DNA of 20,083 nt from Pleurotus ostreatus/Saccharomyces cerevisiae fusant (Eukaryota; Opisthokonta). A program made the translations under genes and the position numbers. The stretch covers positions 1-20,083 of the forward strand of contig JAMQCK010000552.1 of the NCBI GenBank assembly GCA_024196135.1. The letters run 5' to 3'. The notes beneath the pieces were generated by a model. It did no database searches. It had not been told where the DNA came from and saw only the letters and a program-made list of their open reading frames with translations. Positions 1 through 7,599 of the stretch are shown one piece after another (the first letter of the stretch is position 1; the number at the start of each line of letters is the position of its first letter).

Positions 1-222
1 AAATTATATCTCCCATTCAACACCGCCGTCTTGCCCGAAATTCAAGCCCTCGATGCTGCGGAGATCCGTCGCACGGAGAGCGGAGTCGCGACCTCCTCCC
101 AGGATGAGGTTCCTTCAAGAAGTGCCTTGTCAGTGACATGCGCTATCAACACTGTTGGTAAGGTTAAACTTACAGTATATTCAGATAGTGTAGTCGTCGT
201 TGGGTACACTCTGTATGATTGA
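1..222 (+). CDS. Possible 3' end of a gene entering from the left (partial, uncertain)
   Basis: Frame 1 is open from the first base to a TGA at 220-222 (73 codons). The first two thirds have coding-like composition (LPFNTAVLPEIQALDAAEI, then a Ser/Glu-rich stretch), while the last 20 residues are Val/Tyr-rich and look less convincing. GGTAAG near 161 could be a splice donor, in which case the final stretch would be intronic or untranslated. I recognise no family. It may equally be untranslated sequence, because 73 open codons in GC-rich DNA is weak evidence. Confidence 0.2.
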   Translation, partial: KLYLPFNTAVLPEIQALDAAEIRRTESGVATSSQDEVPSRSALSVTCAINTVGKVKLTVYSDSVVVVGYTLYD

Positions 223-417
223 AATCTCGGTGAAGCTATTCTCAGTCAGGGGGAGGCTGGCTCGAGCGCGCTTGGAACGTGCGATCGGGGTTGCCTGAAC
301 GCGGAGGTAGGCCCATTCAACTGGGCAAGCCCGTCAGTATGAGAAAACCTGTATAACTTTGAGATTGTGTTTTCAGATCAACCAAATGTAAACCATTAGT
401 CCTGTGAAGTACGTAGT
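223..417. other. Short intergenic stretch left of the retrotransposon
   Basis: I see no convincing gene, RNA or repeat here. Joined to the sequence right of 6600, it forms the presumed pre-insertion site of the copia element, in the region downstream of the secreted-protein gene. Confidence 0.4.
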
Positions 418-422
418 CGTGG
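418..422. repeat. Target-site duplication CGTGG, left copy
   Basis: CGTGG lies directly before the left LTR and again directly after the right LTR (6596-6600). Five base pairs is the usual duplication length for Ty1/copia integrases. The perfect match indicates that both ends came from one integration event without later recombination. Confidence 0.9.
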
Positions 423-673
423 TGCTGAATCTGCTCACGGATCTGGAGGACAGAGGGTCTCAGTCGTCGGGGTAAGAGGCAAACGACTGTATAAGTCACC
501 TGGAGGACAGAGGGTCTGCTCCAGTGAGTAAAGCGGATGTATGCGTAGTGTATGTACTCACCTCAGTCGTCGGGGTAAGAGGCAAACGACTGAGGTGATC
601 GATATGTACGAATCGTATATATAGTCCGGAAAATGGATCACGTGGAGTCATACGACGTCCACGTGGTTCAGCA
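423..673 (-). repeat. 3' LTR of the copia element (251 bp)
   Basis: It is bounded by the inverted ends TGCTGAA and TTCAGCA (TG..CA). I compared it base by base with 6345-6595 and found no difference. It contains an 18-bp sequence twice (443-460 and 500-517) and a 31-bp sequence twice (459-489 and 562-592). A 13-bp perfect stem lies at 558-570/586-598 with a 15-nt loop, and a smaller CACGTGGA/TCCACGTG hairpin lies near the right end. A TATATATA tract is at 616-623. Confidence 0.96.
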
Positions 674-681
674 CACCCCCA
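674..681 (-). promoter_or_regulatory. Polypurine tract (plus-strand primer site)
   Basis: On the coding strand the bases are TGGGGGTG, lying exactly between the TGA stop of Gag-Pol and the first base of the 3' LTR. A purine run immediately before the 3' LTR is where plus-strand DNA synthesis starts in LTR elements. This one is short, about five to seven purines. Confidence 0.7.
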
Positions 682-3600
682 TCAGCGAAGCGACACGAGA
701 CCCAAGGATCTGCAGTGCTTGCGGTGGGTAATGGCAGGAAGGGGTTTGGTAAAAATGTCAGCGACCATCTCATCTGTAGGTATCCAAGACGCGGTAAAAG
801 AACCATCATCAATATAGGTACGAATAAAGTGAAACTTAACATCAATGTGCTTCGAGCGGCTCGTCGTCCCTTCTCCATCCGCGAGGCAGAGCGCGCTACG
901 ATTATCCACCCGAAGGGGAAACGGCGTCGGTAGCGGGAGGCGCAGCGTGCGCGCGAAGAGGCGCAACCAGAGCGACTCGCGAAGCAAGTGCGTCATGGCT
1001 ACATACTCCGCTTCTGTTGACGACAGGGCGACGCTTTTCTGCTTGACGGCGGACCAGGAGACCAGCCCGCCATACAGGAAGATAGAGTATCCGGAGACAC
1101 TCTTCCTCGTCGCGGGGTCAGAAGCCCAGTCCGCGTCGCTGTACCCGAGTCCTGTCGTCCGAAGAGAGGAATCAGGTGGCGGGATAGAGGAGTCGATGAT
1201 GGGCGCAGTCGCGGGGTTGAAACCGTCGTACTGGAGGGCGAGGTAGCGCGTCTTCTTGAGATAGCGAAGTACACCCTTGGCCAACATCAGATGACCACGA
1301 GTCGGACGCGCGTTGAACTGGCCCAAAGCAGTGACAACGAATGCAAGGTCCGGGCGCCCAGTGATGGCGAGCCAGTTGAAGGAGCCGACAAGCGACTGAA
1401 ACTCGCGCTGAACTTGCTCGTCCGTGAGATGCGGAAATGCGTCGGGCTGTGGGCGAACGTCGGCCGGCTGCATGGTGAGTGGGACGTCGTGACCGGCACA
1501 TTCCATCATGCCGTTAGACTCGAGGAGGTCGCCGATGAAGGTCTCCATCGATATCCACATTCTACGCGCAGCAAGGTCGCGTCGAAATTTCATGCCGAGG
1601 AAGACATCGAGATTTCCGAGGTCCTTCAGCTCGAAGTACTGCCGGAGGCGCGCAATGAGCCAGTCGTAAAAAGGCTCGGAGTTGGTACCGCAGATACCGT
1701 CGTCGACATGAATTCCGATAATCATCTCGAGGGTGCCGTCGACGAGTGGGACGCTCGGGTCGGGCGACGAAGTGAGGTGCGCGAAGAAGACTGCTTGGTC
1801 GACGTCGCAGACGGTAAATCCGATCGCCTCGAGCGCAGCGCGTAGTGCCGAGTACCAGGCGCGAGCGGACTGCTTAAGACCGTAGATAGAGCGTAGAGCA
1901 CGGAGGACTTTCGACAGGTCGAATAGCGGAAATCCGGGGATCTGTTTGCAGTATACGCGTTGGGAGAGAAGCCCGTTGAGGAAAGCGACGGAGAAGTCGA
2001 ATTGTTTTAAGTACCAGCGTCGATAATTGATGTAAGCGGCGATTATTTTGAGGCTGGTGGTGCGAACGACTGGAGCGTATGTGTCGCCATATTCGCCGGG
2101 GCGCTGGAAGTTACCGCCAGCGACGATGCGAGCCTTCGCAAGGTGGCATGGATTGCCCGTAACTGGGTCAGCTTTCCAAGCGAAGACCCACTGAAGCGGT
2201 AGCGCGCGCGCGCCCTTCGGTAAGTCGGCTTCCTCGAAGACACCCTTCTCGTTGATGCTGGTGACTTCGCGGGTGCAGGCGTCCCACCAGACCTTCGCGT
2301 CCGGGCGCTTCATCGCTTCCGTGAGGGTGCGCGGAGGTCGTTTGGGGTCCCAGGATGGAGATATAGATGGCATAGGCGCGGCGAAGGCGATATGTTGGTA
2401 GTATAGGTCTGATTCGTTGTCGGTCAGACTCACCCCCAGGTCGGCGAGAGACCGAAGGTGGTCGATGTCGCTCAATCCGGCGAAGTCGTAGAAGTCGTCG
2501 CCGGAAAAAGCCGCAAGAGCGATGTGAGCATGTTGAACAGCTGCGGCACCGGCAACCTGTCGTGAAGTGCGGGCGCGGAGAGTCTGAACATAGGATTTAC
2601 CTTTCTCCGTAAGTTGGAGAGAGGCCTGTGGACGCAAGCGACCACCTTCGCGTGAGCCAAGCGCACCCCGTGTAGAGGCAGGCAAGACTTCGGGCGCGGC
2701 GTCCGTCACAGCAGACGAACCTTCAGTTGAAGGAACGTGGGCCGCAGACGGGAGCGACGGGGTCGTAGGCGCCAACTCACCCCCAGAAGGAGGTAGGTCG
2801 ACGGGTAACGCGCCGCGTCGGTGCAACTTCCCTGGCGTGTTCTCGTCGAACACGGCAGTGTGCACAAAAATCCGGCGACTCGTCGCGGAGTCGCGCACCC
2901 AGTATCCGACGCGGTGTTCATCATATCCCACAAATACTCCTTCAAACATCCGCCGACCTCCCTTAACCTCTAGTTCCCTCGGATAGAAAGCGAAGATGCG
3001 GCAGCCAAAAACGCGGAGATGGGCAACGTCGGGTTTCTTGCCAGTGCGAGCTTCATATGGTGTGATACCGGATGGTAGAGTCGTGGTCGGTAGACGATTG
3101 CGGACGTACTGAGCGCAATGCCAGGCGTCCCACCAGAACGCTTGAGGGAGACCGGAGTCGGCCAGGAGCGTTTTTGTTGTATCCTCGAGGGTGCGTACGT
3201 AGCGCTCGGCTTTACCGTTCTGTTCATGAATATATGGAGCGGATTGTTCGACGGCGATACCAGATTCCTTGAAGTAGTCCATAAGGCGACCAGCAATGAA
3301 TTCTAAAGCACCGTCGCATCGCACACGACGAACTGGTAGGTCGACCTGGCGTTCCCATGCGGCGATAATTTCGACCATGGCTGCATAGACGTCGGATTTG
3401 AGGCGAAGACCGCGAGACTCGCCCCAATTCGACTTGTCATCGACGACAACCCACGCGTGAATGAAGCGGTCGAAGGAGGCGGTCGGGAACGGACCACAGG
3501 TGTCCATGTGGAGAAGCTCGTTGAGGGCGTCCGCTCGGTTCCCGGGTTCCGCGAATGGAGGACGGGCTTGCTTGCCAAGGAGACAGCCAGTACAGCGCGG

Positions 3601-6255
3601 CGACGACGAGTGCGGCCCAACGCATGTAATCCCAGTAGCATAGGTCTGAGACGAGGACAGCATGCGTTTGCAGTAGTCCCAGCCGACGTGTGTAAACCGC
3701 CGATGCCAAAGCTCGTAGTCCAGAGTCGCCTTGGCGAAGACGGGAGCGACGAAGTCGATAGGCGGCTCGAGTTCGCGAGTAAGCGATGGGGCCGAGCGTA
3801 CAATTTCCATGCGCAGGAACTGGAGGCGTCCGCGACTGACCGCCGCGACGCGGATGGGAGGGACACCCGAAGCAAGCGGAATCGTGAGGATGGTGTTGAG
3901 TCCCCATTCGCAGGTGACTCCCTTCTCGCACATCTGTCCAACCGAGATGAGGTTGATGGGACAGGTGGGGGCGAGGAATACGTCGCGCCACATAATCGGG
4001 TACCAATTACCATCCAGAGCGAGCACGCGGGCAAGGATAGTACCGCGGCCGACGATGGGAAGACCAGCTTGCGACGCGGTTTGAACTTCCAGAGGTGCGA
4101 TATCCTCATAGGAGTCGAAGTCGGCACGAGAGCGAAATATATGTTTAGTGCAGCCCGTGTCGAGCATGCCCGGGTGGTCGTCGGTGAAGGTGGCAGCCGA
4201 GGAGGACGCGGGAGAGAGCGAGGAAATTTCACCAGCGATCGATGTAGCGTCGCCCGTGAGAGCGCTGAATGCACACAAAGAATAAGTGGAGAACGCGGTG
4301 AATTGCTCATAATCATCTACAAGCCCGGATGCACTGTCTACCCCAGACGGCATCGGCGGAGCGGTAGGAATAGGTATGTGGGCGGGAGCGGGAGGAGGAC
4401 CCGCACCCGACGTGTCCGCAACGAAGGCAGCCTGCGGCTGCGGACGACCACCCCCAGAACGATCAGGAGGTGGGCGTCCACCCCCAGAAGGTCCGGCGCG
4501 CCCACCCGGCTGGGGCTGGGTGGCGCGATATGGGCCAATCGTCGCGGTCGGCGCAGTAGGAGGCGGACGAGATGGAGGTGCGGCGAGCGGAGCGGCAGGA
4601 GCGGCAGGCGCAGGCGCGCGAGGGACGTACGGCGGACGACGGTTCGAGTTCGAGTTGGGAGCGCGAGCTGTCTGAACAATCTTGCGCGACTCCGTGAAGA
4701 TAACGGCAGCGGGTACTGGCTTTTTGGTGGCGATGCCCGCGCGGAGAAGGCCGATGAGAGACGACCATTGACCGAAGTCCGGCAGCTTCTTCAGAAGAGC
4801 GAAATTCATGCGAGTGTCGGTGAAGAGTTCCGGCTGGTCAGCAGATGCGATCCGGATAGCGTCGAGCCCAAGACGGAACTGGTCCATAAAGAGCAGCATG
4901 TCGTGGCCGGAGTTTGAGCGCGGGCTGATAAGAGACAGTTGATCGATCAACTCTTCCACGGTGAAGATATCGCCAGACCCAAACCAGTCGAGAATCTCCG
5001 CAAGGAACGCGCGAGCGGTGATACGCGCGTTAGGGCCGTCGGGACGAGGGTTGAAGGAAAGAGACGGCGCGATGCGAGAGGTAAGACAGCCGAGAATAGC
5101 CGAGTCCGCCTGCCACCAGTTGGAGGCAACCGCGACGTCCTCGTTCGTGCGAATTGAGGGCGGGTAGAGCGGAACCTCATGCGCCGTCGGAGGACCGTCG
5201 ATGGGGTTGTAAGCCGGGACCGTGGCGATGAGATGGCGAGTCAAGGTCGGGCCCGCCGCGTTGATGACGCCCATAATCTTCGTGTGCCACTCCGCAAATG
5301 CGCCGCGACCCGTGAGCCAGGGCACCTCGGAGATGCCAGAGAATGTAGGTGCTTTGGGAGGGGGACCACCATATGCAATGTAAACAGAGTAAGGGGAAAA
5401 ACGGTCATGAAAAGGATGGTCCGGGTGGATCGTAGAAGGGTCATAGACGACGAGGTTCGAGGGAGCGTATATGCGAGGGGCCGCGGGCATCGAAAGCGCC
5501 GCGGGCGTCGCATACATGCCGGGAATCGAACCCGGATGCGACGGCTGCAAGTACGGAACCTGTTGAGGCAACGAGGTCGGGGGATACGTAGAAGAGCTGG
5601 GTAAGGTACCGGGTGGGAGAATAGGCCAAGAGTGATGCGAAGCGAGATTCGGGAGAGAGGAATGAGGGAGAGAAGGAGGTACCGGCACCCTCGGCCCCGC
5701 CATGGCGGGCGACCTCGTGTGTACCGGAATCTGGGGAAGGGGACGAGGACCAGACGGTCGCGACGCCCGAGGCTCCGTAGCGGACGACCCCTGGTACGCC
5801 GGCCACTGTGCCCGCATATGCGGCGGCACCGCCCGGGGCTCCCGGAAGGACGACCCCTGGTACGGCGCCGTCACGTGATCAGGACGCGTAAAGTAATGCG
5901 CGTCTGCGTCGGACGCGTAAGGCGCCGGAACAGACGGCATGGTGGATGTAGCGAAAGAGAGAGACTGCGAGGAATGATGGGGAGGATATGCAGATGGACC
6001 ATATGGAAGAGGAGGAAGAGAGGAAGGATTCTGGAGGGACATGGAACTCGAAACGTACGTAGTCTCTGGCTCAACGTGGGCGGCGGGTTGGGACGCGGAA
6101 GCGAGAGCGGCAGGAGCGAAGGCATGCGGGAAGTCATCAAGAGCATGAGCGCGCGAAATCGTCCTAGGCGGGTGCGAGATCGGCGTTGGGTACGAAGGCG
6201 GGGCGGCCATAAAGGGCGAGCCGTGCTCGGAGCGTCCGAAGAAAGGATTGTTCAT
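682..6255 (-). CDS. Copia Gag-Pol polyprotein, 1857 residues, intact
   Basis: A single frame runs from ATG at 6255 to TGA at 682. Residues 1-300 are disordered and rich in Pro, Ser, Ala and Tyr. Residues about 310-530 resemble a copia Gag core. Residues about 535-640 are a Pro/Gly/Arg linker in which I see no CCHC zinc knuckle. The aspartic protease motif DTG is at 699-701. The integrase has the His/Cys zinc-binding region (H851, H856, C888, C891) and catalytic D918, D981, E1017 with exact D-35-E spacing. Reverse transcriptase spans about 1305-1560, with the FDFSVAFLNG block (D1420) and HVDD at 1516-1519 in place of the more usual YVDD. RNase H spans about 1700-1830 with D1707, E1748 and D1784 as likely metal ligands. 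The protein makes the virus-like particle and then copies and integrates the element. No frameshift or stop separates Gag from Pol, so any Gag excess must come from splicing or proteolysis. Confidence 0.96.
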   Translation of the reverse strand: MNNPFFGRSEHGSPFMAAPPSYPTPISHPPRTISRAHALDDFPHAFAPAALASASQPAAHVEPETTYVSSSMSLQNPSSLPPLPYGPSAYPPHHSSQSLSFATSTMPSVPAPYASDADAHYFTRPDHVTAPYQGSSFREPRAVPPHMRAQWPAYQGSSATEPRASRPSGPRPLPQIPVHTRSPAMAGPRVPVPPSLPHSSLPNLASHHSWPILPPGTLPSSSTYPPTSLPQQVPYLQPSHPGSIPGMYATPAALSMPAAPRIYAPSNLVVYDPSTIHPDHPFHDRFSPYSVYIAYGGPPPKAPTFSGISEVPWLTGRGAFAEWHTKIMGVINAAGPTLTRHLIATVPAYNPIDGPPTAHEVPLYPPSIRTNEDVAVASNWWQADSAILGCLTSRIAPSLSFNPRPDGPNARITARAFLAEILDWFGSGDIFTVEELIDQLSLISPRSNSGHDMLLFMDQFRLGLDAIRIASADQPELFTDTRMNFALLKKLPDFGQWSSLIGLLRAGIATKKPVPAAVIFTESRKIVQTARAPNSNSNRRPPYVPRAPAPAAPAAPLAAPPSRPPPTAPTATIGPYRATQPQPGGRAGPSGGGRPPPDRSGGGRPQPQAAFVADTSGAGPPPAPAHIPIPTAPPMPSGVDSASGLVDDYEQFTAFSTYSLCAFSALTGDATSIAGEISSLSPASSSAATFTDDHPGMLDTGCTKHIFRSRADFDSYEDIAPLEVQTASQAGLPIVGRGTILARVLALDGNWYPIMWRDVFLAPTCPINLISVGQMCEKGVTCEWGLNTILTIPLASGVPPIRVAAVSRGRLQFLRMEIVRSAPSLTRELEPPIDFVAPVFAKATLDYELWHRRFTHVGWDYCKRMLSSSQTYATGITCVGPHSSSPRCTGCLLGKQARPPFAEPGNRADALNELLHMDTCGPFPTASFDRFIHAWVVVDDKSNWGESRGLRLKSDVYAAMVEIIAAWERQVDLPVRRVRCDGALEFIAGRLMDYFKESGIAVEQSAPYIHEQNGKAERYVRTLEDTTKTLLADSGLPQAFWWDAWHCAQYVRNRLPTTTLPSGITPYEARTGKKPDVAHLRVFGCRIFAFYPRELEVKGGRRMFEGVFVGYDEHRVGYWVRDSATSRRIFVHTAVFDENTPGKLHRRGALPVDLPPSGGELAPTTPSLPSAAHVPSTEGSSAVTDAAPEVLPASTRGALGSREGGRLRPQASLQLTEKGKSYVQTLRARTSRQVAGAAAVQHAHIALAAFSGDDFYDFAGLSDIDHLRSLADLGVSLTDNESDLYYQHIAFAAPMPSISPSWDPKRPPRTLTEAMKRPDAKVWWDACTREVTSINEKGVFEEADLPKGARALPLQWVFAWKADPVTGNPCHLAKARIVAGGNFQRPGEYGDTYAPVVRTTSLKIIAAYINYRRWYLKQFDFSVAFLNGLLSQRVYCKQIPGFPLFDLSKVLRALRSIYGLKQSARAWYSALRAALEAIGFTVCDVDQAVFFAHLTSSPDPSVPLVDGTLEMIIGIHVDDGICGTNSEPFYDWLIARLRQYFELKDLGNLDVFLGMKFRRDLAARRMWISMETFIGDLLESNGMMECAGHDVPLTMQPADVRPQPDAFPHLTDEQVQREFQSLVGSFNWLAITGRPDLAFVVTALGQFNARPTRGHLMLAKGVLRYLKKTRYLALQYDGFNPATAPIIDSSIPPPDSSLRTTGLGYSDADWASDPATRKSVSGYSIFLYGGLVSWSAVKQKSVALSSTEAEYVAMTHLLRESLWLRLFARTLRLPLPTPFPLRVDNRSALCLADGEGTTSRSKHIDVKFHFIRTYIDDGSFTASWIPTDEMVADIFTKPLPAITHRKHCRSLGLVSLR

Positions 6256-6332
6256 ATCTGCAAAAGGCGAGTCGTATAAAAACCCGTGGAAGTCGACCAG
6301 AGATGTCCAGGAACAAGATTCGGATGGCTTAA
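6256..6332 (-). other. Untranslated leader of the copia element
   Basis: This 77-bp stretch lies between the primer binding site and the Gag-Pol ATG. It is where a packaging signal would be expected, but I see no diagnostic motif. An 'ataaaaacc' AT-rich patch occurs on the plus strand near 6276. Confidence 0.5.
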
Positions 6333-6344
6333 GGGCTCATAACC
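6333..6344 (-). promoter_or_regulatory. Primer binding site matching the initiator tRNA-Met anticodon arm
   Basis: Directly inside the 5' LTR the coding strand reads GGTTATGAGCCC. Its complement GGGCTCATAACC matches the anticodon stem-loop (CAU anticodon, about nucleotides 29-40) of eukaryotic initiator tRNA-Met, not a tRNA 3' acceptor end. This is the arrangement known from Drosophila copia and yeast Ty5, which prime with a cleaved 5' half-tRNA. Confidence 0.85.
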
Positions 6345-6595
6345 TGCTGAATCTGCTCACGGATCTGGAGGACAGAGGGTCTCAGTCGTCGGGGTAAGAG
6401 GCAAACGACTGTATAAGTCACCTGGAGGACAGAGGGTCTGCTCCAGTGAGTAAAGCGGATGTATGCGTAGTGTATGTACTCACCTCAGTCGTCGGGGTAA
6501 GAGGCAAACGACTGAGGTGATCGATATGTACGAATCGTATATATAGTCCGGAAAATGGATCACGTGGAGTCATACGACGTCCACGTGGTTCAGCA
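6345..6595 (-). repeat. 5' LTR of the copia element (251 bp)
   Basis: It appears identical to 423-673 and has the same TGCTGAA/TTCAGCA ends. In element orientation it starts at 6595 with two CACGTG boxes flanking GTATGACTC, followed by a TATA tract. The tandem hairpin repeats follow at 6381-6411 and 6484-6514. It supplies the promoter for the genomic RNA. Confidence 0.96.
6538..6545 (-). promoter_or_regulatory. TATA box in the 5' LTR
   Basis: TATATATA lies about 50 bp from the start of the LTR in element orientation. Two CACGTG motifs (bHLH-type sites) lie upstream and the large stem-loop lies just downstream. This places transcription start, and so the RNA repeat region, around the hairpin block. 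The assignment is from motif and position only. Confidence 0.6.
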
Positions 6596-6600
6596 CGTGG
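6596..6600. repeat. Target-site duplication CGTGG, right copy
   Basis: It matches 418-422 and marks the right insertion boundary. It lies in the presumed 3' untranslated region of the neighbouring secreted-protein gene. Confidence 0.9.
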
Positions 6601-6742
6601 TATAATAGAGTACAACACCGATAGATAATGAAAAAGTCCCGGAGTGTACTACATCAAGTCCGCAGAGTCCGTTGGTATCAAGGATCGTCGAGATACGAGG
6701 CCCGTGCTAGGCCTCGGACAGCTGATTACACAGCGCGGGCGA

Positions 6743-7472
6743 TCACGCGTAGTGGAGGTAGTCGTTAAAGTTGGTGTAAGGGATGGTGTCGCCAGTCTTG
6801 GTCCAGTCGAGGAGAGAGTTCCAGCCGTCGGTGAGCAGAGTGTCGGTGCTGCTACGGAGTACGTCAGTTTCGAGGAAGACATGTCAAAAGAGACGCGATG
6901 AACCTCGGCCAGTCGCCGGAGCCGATCTCGCTCAGGGTGGCGTAGATGAAGTCGATGTAGTTCTGCTGCGTAATGGGGCAGCCGTTGGGCTCCCAGGCGC
7001 AGTCGCCGACGATGGTGGCGTAGAGCTGTGAGGCAAGGAAGTGAGCGAACTGCAAGACGCGGAGAAGAGAAGATTACTCACGTTGTAGTCGAGGTTCGGC
7101 TCCTCCCACGTGCAGGTGAGGTTCTGGTTGCCACAGCTTGCGAGGCCCTGGACGGTCTCGGGCTGAAGTAGCGCAAGTTAGACACCGACTTGATGAACGA
7201 GATTTTTTTAAACGACTTACCCCGATCTTCGTGCTGCTTGTGGCGACGGCAACGCATGCCTTGGTGCCCCAAAGGTTGCCGGTACCGCCGATGGCGTTCT
7301 GGTCGTTGCGGCAGGCCTCCATGAGGTTGCCCTGGTACTTCTCATACTGAATGTATCCGCCCCAGCCGTGGACAGCGGCGTAGCAGTTACCGCCGTTCTC
7401 GCAGACTTGTTCAGCGGGCGCGGCGAGGGCGACCGCGGCGGAGAGGGCAGAGGCGACGACAGCGAACTTCAT
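6743..7472 (-). CDS. Small secreted Cys-rich protein (uncharacterised)
   Basis: Exons read on the minus strand are 7472-7221, 7162-7082, 7025-6904 and 6851-6743, with TGA at 6743-6745, giving 187 residues. The start MKFAVVASALSAAVALAA is a classic signal peptide, with likely cleavage after about residue 18, so the protein is exported. Eight cysteines remain in the mature part, consistent with four disulfides. Recognisable segments are a Gly/Trp-rich GWGGYIQYEKYQGN stretch, CAWEPNGCPITQQNYIDFIY, and a Trp-rich C-terminus ending LHYA. Intron 2 has two in-frame acceptors (7026 or 7050). The nearer one would leave only a 32-bp intron but add eight residues that fit a helix. Intron 3 starts with the weak donor GTTCAT and ends at a tandem GTAGCAG acceptor. 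I do not recognise an enzymatic family. Confidence 0.8.
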
Positions 7473-7579
7473 GGCAAAGGGGGTGTGATGGAAGGGGTAC
7501 GGATGGGTGAGGCGGTGGTAAGTACTTGACGGGAGTCGAGGGAGTACTGTGGGGAGTTCAGATGAGTTCGGCACCCACA

Positions 7580-7587
7580 TATTTATA
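7580..7587 (-). promoter_or_regulatory. TATA box of the secreted-protein gene
   Basis: TATAAATA on the minus strand lies 108 bp upstream of the ATG at 7472. The spacing is similar to the TATA-to-ATG distance of the OYE and CPR genes in this window. Confidence 0.6.
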
Positions 7588-7599
7588 CCTGATCTCGAG

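Larger units (their letters stand above)
423..6595 (-). mobile_element. Complete Ty1/copia LTR retrotransposon (Pseudoviridae type)
   Basis: The element is 6173 bp and is read on the minus strand: 5' LTR 6345-6595, primer site 6333-6344, leader 6256-6332, Gag-Pol frame 6255-682, purine tract 681-674, 3' LTR 673-423. The order protease, integrase, reverse transcriptase, RNase H defines the copia rather than gypsy superfamily. The LTRs look identical over 251 bp, the 5-bp target duplication matches, and the coding frame has no stop or frameshift, so this is a young and possibly still mobile copy. Its GC content and lack of introns contrast with the intron-rich host genes. Confidence 0.96.

Noticed and set aside
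350..362. 13-mer TGTATAACTTTGA also found at 8514-8526, with a nearby shared ATGAGAA
   Set aside because: A 13-base match is expected by chance a few times in 20 kb, and the flanks do not align further, so I do not call a repeat family.
3303..4316. 337-codon minus-strand open frame in another frame of Gag-Pol
   Set aside because: It overlaps the protease-integrase region in a shifted frame, is Ser/Arg/Pro-rich, and shows no domain.
3457..4917. 486-codon plus-strand open frame inside the copia element
   Set aside because: It is an Arg/Gly-rich mirror of the strongly supported Gag-Pol frame on the other strand, which is expected in GC-rich coding DNA.
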